Shown here in pieces: positions 1-8,922 of a stretch of DNA of 64,000 bases; positions within the stretch are counted from its first letter, which is position 1; the number at the start of each line of letters is the position of its first letter. The DNA lies in the NCBI GenBank assembly GCA_947504045.1, contig CANNFY010000002.1:558001-622000 (forward strand). Direction: 5' to 3'. The position numbers were made by a program, and so were the translations under genes. The notes under the pieces are model-generated. The model ran no database searches and had not been told where the DNA came from. It saw only the letters and a list, made by a program, of their open reading frames with translations. The DNA comes from an uncultured Maribacter sp. (lineage in GTDB: Bacteria; Bacteroidota; Bacteroidia; Flavobacteriales; Flavobacteriaceae).

Positions 1-1353
1 TTTAAGACATGGTTTGATCCTATTAAACCAATTAAACTATCTGAAAACGCTTTAAGTGTTCAAGTTCCAAGTAAATTCTTTTATGAATGGCTAGAAGAAC
101 ACTACGTTAAATTACTTAAAGTTGCACTTACAAAAGAACTAGGCGAAACAGCTAAACTGGTATACATTATTCGTATGGAAAATACCTACGGTAATAAAGA
201 ACCATTTACCGAAAAAATTCCGAGTGCGAATAGGGGTAATTTAGCATCGCAAGAATTAGACGTTCCTATTAAATCTAAAAATCCAGAATTAAGAAACCCT
301 TTTGTAATTCCTGGTATTCGAAATATAAAGATAGAGTCTCAATTAAACCCTAATTATAATTTTGAAAACTTTTTAGAAGGAGATTCCAATCGTTTGGCAC
401 GTTCTGCTGGTATGGCTGTTGCTAACAAACCAGGAGGAACATCTTTTAATCCTCTTTTAATATTTGGTGGGGTTGGCCTAGGTAAAACACACTTAGCACA
501 TGCTATTGGTGTTGAAATAAAAGACAAATACCCAGAAAGAACTGTTTTATATATTTCTGCAGAAAAATTTACCCAACAATATATTGAGTCTGTTAAAAAA
601 AATACTAGAAATGATTTTATTCATTTCTATCAATTAATAGATGTTCTAATTATTGACGATGTACAGTTTTTATCTGGTAAGTCTGGAACACAAGATGTGT
701 TTTTCCACATTTTTAATCACCTACATCAAAATGGAAAACAAGTAATACTAACCTCTGACAAAGCTCCTGTAGACATGCAGGATATAGAGCAACGTTTACT
801 ATCTCGTTTTAAATGGGGATTATCCGCAGAATTACAAAATCCAGATTACGAAACTAGAATATCTATATTAAAAAATAAACTATACCGAGATGGTGTTGAA
901 ATGCCTGATGATATAGTAGAATATGTTGCTAAACATATAAAATCTAATATTAGAGAGTTAGAAGGTGCCATTATATCTCTTATAGCACAATCTTCTTTTA
1001 ACAAAAAAGAAGTAACTGTAGAACTTGCTCAACAGGTTGTAGAAAAATTTGTAAAAAATACAAAAAGAGAAGTATCTATAGACTATATACAAAAAGTTGT
1101 CTCTGACTATTTTGAAATGGATGTTGCCACTTTACAGTCAAAAACTAGAAAAAGACATATTGTACAAGCTAGACAATTAGCAATGTTTTTTGCAAAAAAG
1201 TTTACTAAAGCATCTCTTGCTAGTATTGGGTCACAAATTGGAAAAAGAGACCATGCTACCGTATTACATGCCTGTAAAACAGTAGACAACCTTGCTGAAA
1301 CAGACAAGCAATTTCGTAAATATATAGACGATTTAACTAAAAAATTCTCTTAA
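1..1353 (+). CDS. dnaA: Chromosomal replication initiator DnaA (5' end outside window)
   Basis: DnaA is the AAA+ ATPase that binds DnaA boxes at oriC and opens the origin. The reading frame is open from base 1, so the start lies upstream; the visible 450 residues lack only the first part of domain I. The first 58 codons look like the domain I helicase-loader region (KTWFDPI at the edge). Walker A (GGVGLGKTH) and Walker B (LIIDDVQF) follow, then an arginine-rich sensor segment, and the C-terminal DNA-binding domain ends with the DnaA signature (GKRDHATVLHAC). An ATG at 175 sits inside the gene and is not the start. A phosphatase gene follows 10 bases downstream. oriC is probably nearby but is not visible here. 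Confidence 0.97.
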   Translation, partial: FKTWFDPIKPIKLSENALSVQVPSKFFYEWLEEHYVKLLKVALTKELGETAKLVYIIRMENTYGNKEPFTEKIPSANRGNLASQELDVPIKSKNPELRNPFVIPGIRNIKIESQLNPNYNFENFLEGDSNRLARSAGMAVANKPGGTSFNPLLIFGGVGLGKTHLAHAIGVEIKDKYPERTVLYISAEKFTQQYIESVKKNTRNDFIHFYQLIDVLIIDDVQFLSGKSGTQDVFFHIFNHLHQNGKQVILTSDKAPVDMQDIEQRLLSRFKWGLSAELQNPDYETRISILKNKLYRDGVEMPDDIVEYVAKHIKSNIRELEGAIISLIAQSSFNKKEVTVELAQQVVEKFVKNTKREVSIDYIQKVVSDYFEMDVATLQSKTRKRHIVQARQLAMFFAKKFTKASLASIGSQIGKRDHATVLHACKTVDNLAETDKQFRKYIDDLTKKFS

Positions 1354-1363
1354 AGCCTTTGCT

Positions 1364-1813
1364 ATGAAAACCCGAATATTAATGGTTTGCCTAGGAAATA
1401 TTTGTAGGTCTCCATTAGCCGAAGGTATTTTACAAAGTAAAACAAATCCTGAAAAAATATTTGTTGATTCTGCAGGAACAGGAGGATACCATATTGGCAA
1501 TATGCCAGATATAAGATCTATTGCCGTAGCGCAAAAATATGGTATAGACATACACCAACAAAAATGCAGAAAATTTTCTCCAAAAGATTTTGAAAATTTT
1601 GATGTTATATACGCAATGGATAATAGTAATTATTCTAATATTATAGCTCTAGCAAAAAATAAAGAAGAAATTTCTAAAGTAAAACTTTTACTTTCTGAAA
1701 TTAACATAGAAACAAAAGAAGTGCCCGACCCTTATTACGATAAAGATGAAGGTTTTGAAATAGTTTTTCAATTAATAGACAAAGCTTGCGAGGCTATTGC
1801 CAAAAAATTATAA
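1364..1813 (+). CDS. Low-molecular-weight protein-tyrosine phosphatase
   Basis: This 149-residue protein has the usual length of the family. The N-terminal P-loop reads CLGNICRS, with nucleophile Cys9 and Arg15, and the general-acid motif DPYY lies at residues 112-115. It should dephosphorylate phosphotyrosine in the cytoplasm. In other bacteria such enzymes often regulate exopolysaccharide tyrosine kinases, but no kinase or polysaccharide gene is seen here, so the substrate is unknown. It starts 10 bases after dnaA and is followed after two bases by the methyltransferase gene, which suggests cotranscription of all three. Confidence 0.93.
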   Translation: MKTRILMVCLGNICRSPLAEGILQSKTNPEKIFVDSAGTGGYHIGNMPDIRSIAVAQKYGIDIHQQKCRKFSPKDFENFDVIYAMDNSNYSNIIALAKNKEEISKVKLLLSEINIETKEVPDPYYDKDEGFEIVFQLIDKACEAIAKKL

Positions 1814-1815
1814 TT

Positions 1816-2529
1816 ATGGAAAACGAAAAAGGAAAATTATACTTAATACCTACAACTTTAGGTGACAATGAACCCTTAGAAGTTTTACCAATTTCAATTA
1901 AACAAACCATTGAAAGTATAGACCATTATGTAGTTGAAAATGAAAAAACTGCACGTAGGTTTATAAAAAAAATAAGCCCTAGAAAATCGCAACCAAACCT
2001 ACAATTAAGTTTATTAAACAAATTTACAGAAGCACATGAAATACCTAACTTTCTAGAACCATGTTTAAATGGTATTAATGTTGGTGTTTTATCTGAAGCT
2101 GGTTGCCCTGGTGTTGCAGACCCTGGTGCAGATGTAGTAAAAGTAGCGCATGAAAAAAACATTCAGGTAGTTCCTTTGGTAGGACCTTCCTCTATTTTAC
2201 TTGCTCTAATGGCTAGTGGCTTTAATGGACAAAATTTTGCATTTAACGGTTATTTACCAATAGACAATTCGGAGAGAAAAAAAACATTAAAAAATCTCGA
2301 AAAAAAATCAAGAGAAACTAAACAGTCTCAAATATTTATAGAAACTCCTTACAGGAATGATAAAATGCTGCAAGAATTAATTAAAACACTTGCGGAAGGA
2401 ACGCGCTTATGTGTAGCTTGCGATATTACGCTACCTACAGAGTACATTTCTACAAAAAGAATAATTGACTGGTCTAAAACTAAAGTTGATTTACACAAAA
2501 GACCAACTATTTTTATTATTCAAGCATAA
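1816..2529 (+). CDS. RsmI-like SAM-dependent methyltransferase (tetrapyrrole methylase fold)
   Basis: This 237-residue protein belongs to the tetrapyrrole methylase superfamily and resembles RsmI, which 2'-O-methylates C1402 of 16S rRNA. The family loops are recognisable but divergent: EAGCPGVADPG where RsmI has a DAG.P..SDPG loop, and VPLVGPSS for the next glycine-rich loop. The N-terminal LYLIPTTLG matches the family start. Bacteroidota commonly carry such a divergent second copy besides true RsmI, so the exact target is uncertain. An upstream in-frame ATG at 1786 would overlap the phosphatase. I chose 1816 because it falls two bases after that gene's stop and gives the family's N-terminus. 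Confidence 0.85.
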   Translation: MENEKGKLYLIPTTLGDNEPLEVLPISIKQTIESIDHYVVENEKTARRFIKKISPRKSQPNLQLSLLNKFTEAHEIPNFLEPCLNGINVGVLSEAGCPGVADPGADVVKVAHEKNIQVVPLVGPSSILLALMASGFNGQNFAFNGYLPIDNSERKKTLKNLEKKSRETKQSQIFIETPYRNDKMLQELIKTLAEGTRLCVACDITLPTEYISTKRIIDWSKTKVDLHKRPTIFIIQA

Positions 2530-2561
2530 AAAAAGCCTTGACCATTCTAACTGCCAAGGCT
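2528..2561 (-). terminator. Intrinsic terminator of the lysozyme-like gene
   Basis: A 7-bp stem (2534-2540 with 2555-2561) has a 14-base loop. On the minus strand it is followed by a run of seven U (A at 2528-2534), which suits the minus-strand gene ending at 2589. The plus-strand side lacks a good T tract. Confidence 0.65.
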
Positions 2562-2588
2562 AACCATTTTCATAATATACTTACTCTT

Positions 2589-3218
2589 CTATATTTTTGG
2601 GTTCTTTTTAGGCGATACATAAGATATATCATAACCCGAAAACTTTTTTAAATAAATAGAAACTGTTGTTCCATATGCATCACTAACATTATGATTACCA
2701 TAAGTTCGTAAAAATTTCTGAACATTTCCTGCTCCAGCTAAATGTGCTGCAGCTAACATTCCAGATTCTGTTACAACAATACCTCTAATTTTTTTTCCTA
2801 CAAATCGACGGATATCTCTTCTAAGAATCCATTTATTTCTAGATACATTCGTATAAAACACTCTTTCTTGTAAAATAGGATCGTTTAAAAATACCGAAGT
2901 ATTATAAACACCCATTAACTCTAGAGTTTCTGCTCCAAATTGGTATTTACCTAAATACCCTAAAGTATTTGTTGCAAAATAATTACCTTGAGACTCTTTA
3001 AAAGCCAAGGCTTCTTTAAAACCTATATATGAGCTTCCTAAATAAGGAGGCAATACCATTAGGTTTGCAAAATAAGTTTCGTTTTTGGGAAACAAAACTT
3101 TAGTAGGTTCTTTTACTTTTAAAGTCTCAGGAACGTTAACCCCTTGGTTTTTAAAACCATAACTTGTAAAAATAAACATCACGATAAGAGGACAACTAAA
3201 GCATATCCATCTTCTCAT
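2589..3218 (-). CDS. Lysozyme/transglycosylase-like cell-wall protein
   Basis: This 209-residue protein has a hydrophobic N-terminal segment (about residues 5-20), so it is probably exported or membrane-anchored. Around residue 75 the motif FKESQGNY, followed by TLGYLGKYQFG, resembles the catalytic Glu region and following fold of lysozyme-like glycosidases that cut the peptidoglycan glycan strand. Glu75 would be the acid catalyst. It lies next to the mltG-GNAT-dapF group on the same strand but has its own promoter-like element at 3277-3284. The family is inferred from these motifs only, and other lysozyme-fold roles remain possible. Confidence 0.7.
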   Translation of the reverse strand: MRRWICFSCPLIVMFIFTSYGFKNQGVNVPETLKVKEPTKVLFPKNETYFANLMVLPPYLGSSYIGFKEALAFKESQGNYFATNTLGYLGKYQFGAETLELMGVYNTSVFLNDPILQERVFYTNVSRNKWILRRDIRRFVGKKIRGIVVTESGMLAAAHLAGAGNVQKFLRTYGNHNVSDAYGTTVSIYLKKFSGYDISYVSPKKNPKI

Positions 3219-3276
3219 AAAATTGTTTTCTTAAGACTTACCTCTTTAAAAAAGTGTGCTTAAATTTCTGAGGGGA

Positions 3277-3284
3277 CAAAGTTA
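3277..3284 (-). promoter_or_regulatory. Bacteroidota -7 promoter element (TAACTTTG)
   Basis: An exact TAnnTTTG match on the minus strand lies about 59 bases before the start of the lysozyme-like gene. No clear -33 TTG is present at the usual spacing. Confidence 0.5.
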
Positions 3285-3366
3285 GAACGTTTTTACTCTT
3301 GAATTTACGAACGTTTTGTTAAATTATACAATTTTAGTTAACAAGTAAAAAAAATAAGATAACTTA

Positions 3367-4410
3367 CTACCTATTTATCTTTTTTGAATTAATCCAACGG
3401 ATATACTGCTCTTTATTTCGGTTGTGTTGCGCAAGAGTTTTAGCAAATTTATGGTATCCAAAGTTCTCTACATTGGCTACAAAATATATATAATTATGTT
3501 TTTCTGAATTTAAAACAGCATCTATAGCAGAAATATCTGGCATTGCAATTGGCCCAGGAGGCAACCCTTCGTATTTATAGGTATTATAAGGAGAATCCAA
3601 CTCTAAATCTTTATACAACACCCTTTTAATTACCTTATTAAAATCTCCAGTTTGCTTTTTTATAGCATAAATTACCGTAGGATCTGCTTGCAATAAAATA
3701 CCTTTTCTTAGCCTATTTAAGTATACTCCTGCCACCCTTGGCCTTTCATCTACTTTTGCAGTTTCTTTGTGTACTATAGAAGCCAAAGCTACCACCTCTT
3801 TATTTGTTAAACCAATGGCTTTTGCTTTAGTAAGCCTACTGTTATTCCAAAATTGCTCATATTCCTTTAACATTTTATTACGAAAACCCTCTGCAGATAC
3901 ATTCCAAAAAAACTCGTAACTATTTGGAACATACATACCTAACATAGTATCTTCATTAAAACCATTGTCTTTTAAAAAATCTGAATTTTTAAAGGCTTTT
4001 AGCAAGCTAACACTATCTGGCTCTATTTGAGAAGCTATTCTACCTGCTAAATTCTCTATAGTTTCTTGATTATTAAAAGCTACTTTTACTGGGGTATTTC
4101 CGCTTCTAAGAGCTCCTACAATCTGATTGTTATTCATACCCTTTTTTAAAACATATTTACCTGCTTTTATGTTTATAGAATATTTTTTACGGTCTGCTGC
4201 CGATTTAAAAGAAGAAAAATCTTTTACTAATGGTTCCAGAATAGTTTGCAAATCGGCTATAGTTGAATTTGTAGGTATATAAACGTAAGCTTTTTCATTA
4301 TTAAAACTTGTATTAGGAGTAAAAAACACACCATACACCATATATGCAAATGCTCCACAAACAATTAATCCGATTAAAACAATTGCTACTATTATTTTCT
4401 TTATATACAT
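3367..4410 (-). CDS. mltG: Endolytic transglycosylase MltG (YceG family)
   Basis: MltG is a single-pass membrane enzyme that cleaves nascent glycan strands and is thought to set their length. The 347-residue protein has one N-terminal membrane segment (about residues 5-27) and then the YceG domain. The diagnostic catalytic region around residues 210-250 reads ASIVHKET, with the catalytic Glu, then RPRVAGVYLNRL and LQADPTVIYA. Its start codon overlaps the stop of the upstream GNAT gene by one base, so translational coupling is likely. It forms an operon with dapF, which makes the meso-diaminopimelate used in the same cell wall. Confidence 0.95.
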   Translation of the reverse strand: MYIKKIIVAIVLIGLIVCGAFAYMVYGVFFTPNTSFNNEKAYVYIPTNSTIADLQTILEPLVKDFSSFKSAADRKKYSINIKAGKYVLKKGMNNNQIVGALRSGNTPVKVAFNNQETIENLAGRIASQIEPDSVSLLKAFKNSDFLKDNGFNEDTMLGMYVPNSYEFFWNVSAEGFRNKMLKEYEQFWNNSRLTKAKAIGLTNKEVVALASIVHKETAKVDERPRVAGVYLNRLRKGILLQADPTVIYAIKKQTGDFNKVIKRVLYKDLELDSPYNTYKYEGLPPGPIAMPDISAIDAVLNSEKHNYIYFVANVENFGYHKFAKTLAQHNRNKEQYIRWINSKKINR

Positions 4411-4931
4411 TAATTTATTTTTTGCAATAAAACTTCGTTCTTAAATTTACCTTCAGATAGCACCCAATCTTTCTTTACCCCTACTTGTGTAAAACCAATT
4501 TTCTTAAACAAGTGTAAACTAGCCAAATTATCTTCTAAAACGTTAACAAATATTTGATGCAACCCTAAGGTTGAAAAAGCATAATTACATAATGTTTTTA
4601 CCGCATCAAAACCAACACCTTTATTACGTTCTTCTTCTTGTAATATAACTATTCCTAAACCTGCTCTTTTGTTTTTAGGGTCAAAGTCAAATAAATCTAT
4701 TAAACCTAAAACAGTATTATTAGTTGCACAAACACACAACCTTAATTGTTTTACTTCATAAATATCTTTATAAGAATTTTCTAAATACAATCGCAAAACT
4801 TGTTTAGAATATGGAGTAATTGTACCACTTATTTCCCACAAGTTTGTATTATTTTCTAGTGCATACAAAAAATCTAAGTCACTCATTTCCAGAGCTCTTA
4901 AATAAATATTTTCTCCTTTTAAATGCTGCAT
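4410..4931 (-). CDS. GNAT family N-acetyltransferase (RimJ/RimL type)
   Basis: This 173-residue protein shows the RimJ/RimL-like GNAT layout: an N-terminal LRALEMSDLDFLY segment, the acetyl-CoA-binding turn near NKGVGFDAVK, and the late motif ASLHLFKKIGFTQVG. It should transfer an acetyl group from acetyl-CoA to an amine, either a protein N-terminus or a small molecule; the substrate cannot be read from the sequence. It overlaps dapF by 13 bases upstream and mltG by one base downstream, so it is in the same transcription unit. Confidence 0.9.
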   Translation of the reverse strand: MQHLKGENIYLRALEMSDLDFLYALENNTNLWEISGTITPYSKQVLRLYLENSYKDIYEVKQLRLCVCATNNTVLGLIDLFDFDPKNKRAGLGIVILQEEERNKGVGFDAVKTLCNYAFSTLGLHQIFVNVLEDNLASLHLFKKIGFTQVGVKKDWVLSEGKFKNEVLLQKIN

Positions 4932-5710
4932 GCTATTTGCCCTTTAAACACTTGTTTAGCCTCTCCTATTAAAAACACTTCAGAATATAGGGTATTTGTA
5001 ACTTTAAATTTAACTTCTAAATTACCACCTAGGGCCTTTATAAATATATGGTTAGCAGATACTTTACCCGATTTATGCATTGCAATTGCCGCAGCAGTAA
5101 CTCCAGTTCCGCAAGAAAGTGTTTCATCCTCTACTCCTCTTTCATAAGTTCTTACCGCAAAGGTATTTTCTTTTACAGGTTCTACAAAGTTAATATTGCT
5201 GCCTGCCTCACCATATAAACCATATCGTAACTTTTTACCTTCTGACTTTACATTAAAATCAGAAAGATTATCTACCTGTTGTACATGGTGAGGTGAACCT
5301 GTATTTAAAAACATTGCGTTTGGCTTTTCTTTTATCTCATCCACATCTAACATTTGTAAACTAACCAAACTCCCCTCTAAAGTTGCATTATGCAACCCAT
5401 CTACTGCATTAAATGTAGTTTCTTTTTTAAATACATTTAAAAATTCTGCAAAAGCAACAATACATCTACCTCCATTACCACACATGGTACTTTCATTTCC
5501 GTCAGAATTATAATAAACCATTTTAAAATCTACGTTGGTATCATTTTCTAACAATATAAGCCCATCTGCACCTATACCAAATCTTCTATCACACAAAAAA
5601 GCTACCAATTTTGTATTTTCTTTAGGGAAATTTAGCTCCCTATTATCTATCATTACAAAATCGTTTCCTGTTCCTTGGTATTTGTAAAAAGTAATCTCTA
5701 TTTTATCCAT
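4919..5710 (-). CDS. dapF: Diaminopimelate epimerase
   Basis: DapF converts LL- to meso-diaminopimelate, the last step before lysine and peptidoglycan branch. The 263-residue protein carries both catalytic cysteines, Cys77 in MCGNGGRC and Cys200 in LSCGTG, and the N-terminal substrate motif YQGTGNDF. It is the first gene of a dapF-GNAT-mltG operon. An exact -7 element at 5719-5726 ends only eight bases before the ATG, so the transcript may have little or no leader. Confidence 0.97.
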   Translation of the reverse strand: MDKIEITFYKYQGTGNDFVMIDNRELNFPKENTKLVAFLCDRRFGIGADGLILLENDTNVDFKMVYYNSDGNESTMCGNGGRCIVAFAEFLNVFKKETTFNAVDGLHNATLEGSLVSLQMLDVDEIKEKPNAMFLNTGSPHHVQQVDNLSDFNVKSEGKKLRYGLYGEAGSNINFVEPVKENTFAVRTYERGVEDETLSCGTGVTAAAIAMHKSGKVSANHIFIKALGGNLEVKFKVTNTLYSEVFLIGEAKQVFKGQIACSI

Positions 5711-5718
5711 ATTAAAAA

Positions 5719-5726
5719 CAAAGATA
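5719..5726 (-). promoter_or_regulatory. -7 promoter element (TATCTTTG) of dapF operon
   Basis: An exact TAnnTTTG match on the minus strand has its final G nine bases from the A of the dapF ATG. Transcription would start at or just before the start codon. No -33 TTG is visible. Confidence 0.5.
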
Positions 5727-5836
5727 AAACATTATTAAGATTTTTTTAGCAGTTAAAAACACGTTAAAGACATAAAATAAGTTATAAAATCTATTAATTT
5801 TACGATAGAATATTTTTAGAATTAAAACATAATAAA

Positions 5837-7231
5837 ATGAAAAAAATAAGTAGCCTATTGTTAGTAGCAGTTTTTGCTGGTGCTATTACGCTTGGAGCTT
5901 ACAAGCTTTTTTTTGAAAATACAAATTACAAAATAGTTACCCAAGAAGGAAACAACTCTACCTTTAAAACAAGTTACACACCTACCTCTCCCAAAGGAGC
6001 TGGCATAAATGAACTAGATTTTACTACTGCCGCTGAAACTACTGTAAATGCAGTTGTCCATGTAAAAAACGTAACCCTAAGTTCTGGTCCAACAAATATT
6101 ATGGAATTTTTCTATGGATCAAGATCTAGCCAAACTCCACAAGTAGGAACTGGCTCTGGAGTAATAATATCTTCTGATGGTTATATTGTTACTAACAATC
6201 ATGTTATTGCAAAAGCTAATAAATTACAAGTAACACTAAATAACAACAAAACCTATGATGCCGAATTAGTAGGCACAGACCCAAATACAGATATTGCTTT
6301 ACTTAAGATTGATGCTAAAAAACAATTACCTTACCTTGCCTTTGGAGATTCTGATAATGTAAAGATTGGAGAATGGGTACTTGCCGTTGGCAATCCTTTT
6401 AACCTTACCTCTACAGTAACTGCCGGAATTGTAAGTGCTAAAGCTAGAGCATTAGGGCAAATTGACCAGTCTTTTATACAAACAGATGCTGCCGTAAACC
6501 CTGGTAACAGTGGAGGAGCATTAGTAAATACGAATGGTGATTTAGTTGGTATTAACACCGCTATTACATCGCAAACCGGCTCTTATGTTGGCTATTCTTT
6601 TGCTGTTCCTAGTAACATAGCTAAAAAGGTAGTTGAGGATATTATGGAATATGGCAATGTTCTTAAAGGTATTATTGGTATTTCTACTCCGCATATGAAC
6701 TCTCCGTATGCAATTGAAAACGGAATAACAGAAATTGAAGGCGTTTATGTAGACGCCGTAACTTCTGGGTCAGGTGCAGAAGATGCCGACATTAGATCAG
6801 GAGATATTATTAAAAAAATTGATGATATTAAAATTAAGAAATTTGCAGACCTTACAGGTTATATATCCGCAAAAAGGCCAGGAGATGAAGTTTTAGTAAC
6901 ATTAGAAAGAGCTGATAAAATTTTAGAAATTCCTGTAACGCTAAAAGAAAGACAAACACTTATTGTTCCTGTCATGGGAATTGAAGTTAAAAATTTAACG
7001 GAAGATGACATGAAAAAGTTTAAAACTAAAACAGGTGTTAAGATAATAGGTGTGCCCGAAACATATAGAGGTTACGGATTAGAAGGAAAAATATTATTAT
7101 CTGTAGATGACGAAAAAATAAACAACATACAAGAAGCCAAAACATATTTTGGCCGTATCTCTAGATATGGAAAAACGAGCATTACCATGTTAAATAAAAA
7201 AGGAGAAAGAGAACGTCTTATCTTTCAGTAA
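5837..7231 (+). CDS. HtrA/DegP-like periplasmic serine protease with PDZ domains
   Basis: This 464-residue protein has an N-terminal signal or anchor segment (about residues 5-24), then a trypsin-like domain with the complete triad: His122 in TNNHVI, Asp152 in TDIALL and Ser225 in NPGNSGGA. A PDZ domain follows (about residues 255-350) and a degenerate second PDZ-like region reaches the C-terminus. Such enzymes degrade or refold damaged envelope proteins. The gene stands alone between dapF, which is divergent, and gap, and it ends in a strong terminator at 7261-7289. Only a near-match promoter element (TATTTTTA) precedes it. Confidence 0.95.
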   Translation: MKKISSLLLVAVFAGAITLGAYKLFFENTNYKIVTQEGNNSTFKTSYTPTSPKGAGINELDFTTAAETTVNAVVHVKNVTLSSGPTNIMEFFYGSRSSQTPQVGTGSGVIISSDGYIVTNNHVIAKANKLQVTLNNNKTYDAELVGTDPNTDIALLKIDAKKQLPYLAFGDSDNVKIGEWVLAVGNPFNLTSTVTAGIVSAKARALGQIDQSFIQTDAAVNPGNSGGALVNTNGDLVGINTAITSQTGSYVGYSFAVPSNIAKKVVEDIMEYGNVLKGIIGISTPHMNSPYAIENGITEIEGVYVDAVTSGSGAEDADIRSGDIIKKIDDIKIKKFADLTGYISAKRPGDEVLVTLERADKILEIPVTLKERQTLIVPVMGIEVKNLTEDDMKKFKTKTGVKIIGVPETYRGYGLEGKILLSVDDEKINNIQEAKTYFGRISRYGKTSITMLNKKGERERLIFQ

Positions 7232-7260
7232 AAAAAAAATATTATTAATAAACAAAAAAA

Positions 7261-7289
7261 AGCACCTTTTAGTAAAAGGTGCTTTTTTG
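7261..7289 (+). terminator. Strong intrinsic terminator after htrA-like gene
   Basis: A 10-bp perfect stem (7261-7270 with 7274-7283) with a three-base loop is followed by a run of T. Confidence 0.85.
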
Positions 7290-7321
7290 TGCTTTTTTTT
7301 CACGAAAACGTTTGAAATAAG

Positions 7322-7329
7322 TACTTTTG
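7322..7329 (+). promoter_or_regulatory. -7 promoter element (TACTTTTG) of gap
   Basis: An exact TAnnTTTG match lies 29 bases before the ATG at 7359, predicting a leader of about 23 bases. It lies downstream of the earlier in-frame ATG at 7287, so a transcript from here could not use that earlier start. No -33 TTG is visible. Confidence 0.6.
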
Positions 7330-7358
7330 TTACCAAATTAACTTTATTAAAAGTCACA

Positions 7359-8807
7359 ATGGCAGGAATTAAATCTTACGAAAAAGAGCTTGCGTTCCAA
7401 GCAGATAGAAGAAAAGCTACTACAGAATTTATAAAACTAGCAAGTGATCTTTGGTACGACAAAGCAATTGAAACCGTACTATTCAAAAATCAAGTCATAG
7501 ATAAAAACGTTAGTGATGTAATTAACCTTCATGAATATGCTGGTGAATTTGTACAAAAGCCTATTTCAATTTTTGATTCTGTTGAAATTTTAAGAGCCAT
7601 AAATGATATTACACTCCCTCCTTCTAAATTAGATATTGGAAAATTAACTTATGAATACCATTCTGATGCTAACGGATATACAAATGTAAAATCATTTGTT
7701 ATTGAAAAACTTAAGAATGCTAATAAGACTAAAAGCATAGAACCAAAAGACGTTGTTTTATATGGTTTTGGAAGAATAGGAAGACTCTTAGCCAGAGAGC
7801 TTATGGCTAAAACAGGCAAAGGAACACAAATGCGCTTAAGAGCAATTGTTACTAGAGGAGAAATAACAGAACCCGTTCTTGAAAAAAGAGCAAATTTACT
7901 CAGAACAGACTCTGTACATGGTAAATTTAATGGTACTGTAGATGTTGATTTTAAAAACAAAGCTCTACTTATTAATGGCACAACAGTATACATTATTAAT
8001 GCTGCAAAACCAGAAGACATAGACTATACTAAATATGATATAAAACAAGCCTTAATAATAGATAACACCGGGGCTTTTAGAGATAAAAAAGAATTAAGCA
8101 GGCATTTAAAATCTAAAGGAGCTTCTAAAGTATTACTAACTGCTCCAGGAAAAGAAATACCTAATATCGTACACGGAGTTAACCACACCGAATATGATCC
8201 AGATAGTACTCATATATTTTCTGCCGCATCTTGTACTACTAACGCAATTAGCCCTATTTTAAAAGTTATAGAAGATTCTCTTGAAATTAAAAAAGGCCAT
8301 TTAGAAACAATACATGCATATACAAATGACCAAAATTTAGTAGACAATATGCATAGCAAATACCGAAGAGGAAGAGCAGCTGCTTTAAATATGGTTATTA
8401 CAGAAACCGGAGCAGGTAAAGCTGTTGCAAAAGCACTACCAAGCTTAGAAGGAAAATTAACTTCTAATGCTATTCGTGTTCCTGTACCTAATGGTTCTTT
8501 GGCAATTTTAAACTTAGAAGTAGAAAATAAAACTTCTTTAAGTGGTTTTAATACAATTATAAAAAAATATGCTCTAGAAGGAGATTTAGTAGAGCAAATA
8601 AAATACTCTTTAAGTAAAGAAATGGTGTCTTCAGATATTGTTGGAACATCTGCCCCATCAATCTATGATAGTAAAGCTACAATAGTTAGCGATACAGGAA
8701 AAAATATAATAGTATATGTATGGTATGATAATGAGTACGGGTACTCGCACCAGGTAATACGCTTAGCAAAGTACATTTCTAAAGTAAGAAGATTTACCTA
8801 TTACTAG
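7359..8807 (+). CDS. gap: Glyceraldehyde-3-phosphate dehydrogenase, long (about 480-residue) form
   Basis: GAPDH oxidises glyceraldehyde 3-phosphate to 1,3-bisphosphoglycerate with NAD(P) and phosphate. In this 482-residue form the Rossmann motif GFGRIGR starts only at residue 136, and the catalytic cysteine is Cys292 in SAASCTTNA. Ordinary GAPDH is about 335 residues, so roughly 130 residues precede the core. The N-terminus contains QADRRKATTEF and no recognised catalytic motif. The frame is open from an ATG at 7287, but a promoter element at 7322-7329 and the preceding terminator support 7359 as the start. Whether it runs glycolytically or gluconeogenically cannot be told. Confidence 0.95.
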   Translation: MAGIKSYEKELAFQADRRKATTEFIKLASDLWYDKAIETVLFKNQVIDKNVSDVINLHEYAGEFVQKPISIFDSVEILRAINDITLPPSKLDIGKLTYEYHSDANGYTNVKSFVIEKLKNANKTKSIEPKDVVLYGFGRIGRLLARELMAKTGKGTQMRLRAIVTRGEITEPVLEKRANLLRTDSVHGKFNGTVDVDFKNKALLINGTTVYIINAAKPEDIDYTKYDIKQALIIDNTGAFRDKKELSRHLKSKGASKVLLTAPGKEIPNIVHGVNHTEYDPDSTHIFSAASCTTNAISPILKVIEDSLEIKKGHLETIHAYTNDQNLVDNMHSKYRRGRAAALNMVITETGAGKAVAKALPSLEGKLTSNAIRVPVPNGSLAILNLEVENKTSLSGFNTIIKKYALEGDLVEQIKYSLSKEMVSSDIVGTSAPSIYDSKATIVSDTGKNIIVYVWYDNEYGYSHQVIRLAKYISKVRRFTYY

Positions 8808-8922
8808 CACAATACAATAAATTTAAAAAGGTTTTATTTTAATATTTTTTTCTTAATTGGTTTTATTGAATTACTTTAGTCCCCCTCTAAATCATTATTA
8901 TTAATATAGAAAGCACTAACAA

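Noticed and set aside
7287-7358. Upstream start for GAPDH adding 24 residues
   Set aside because: The extra residues are low-complexity and the region contains the terminator tail and the -7 promoter element.
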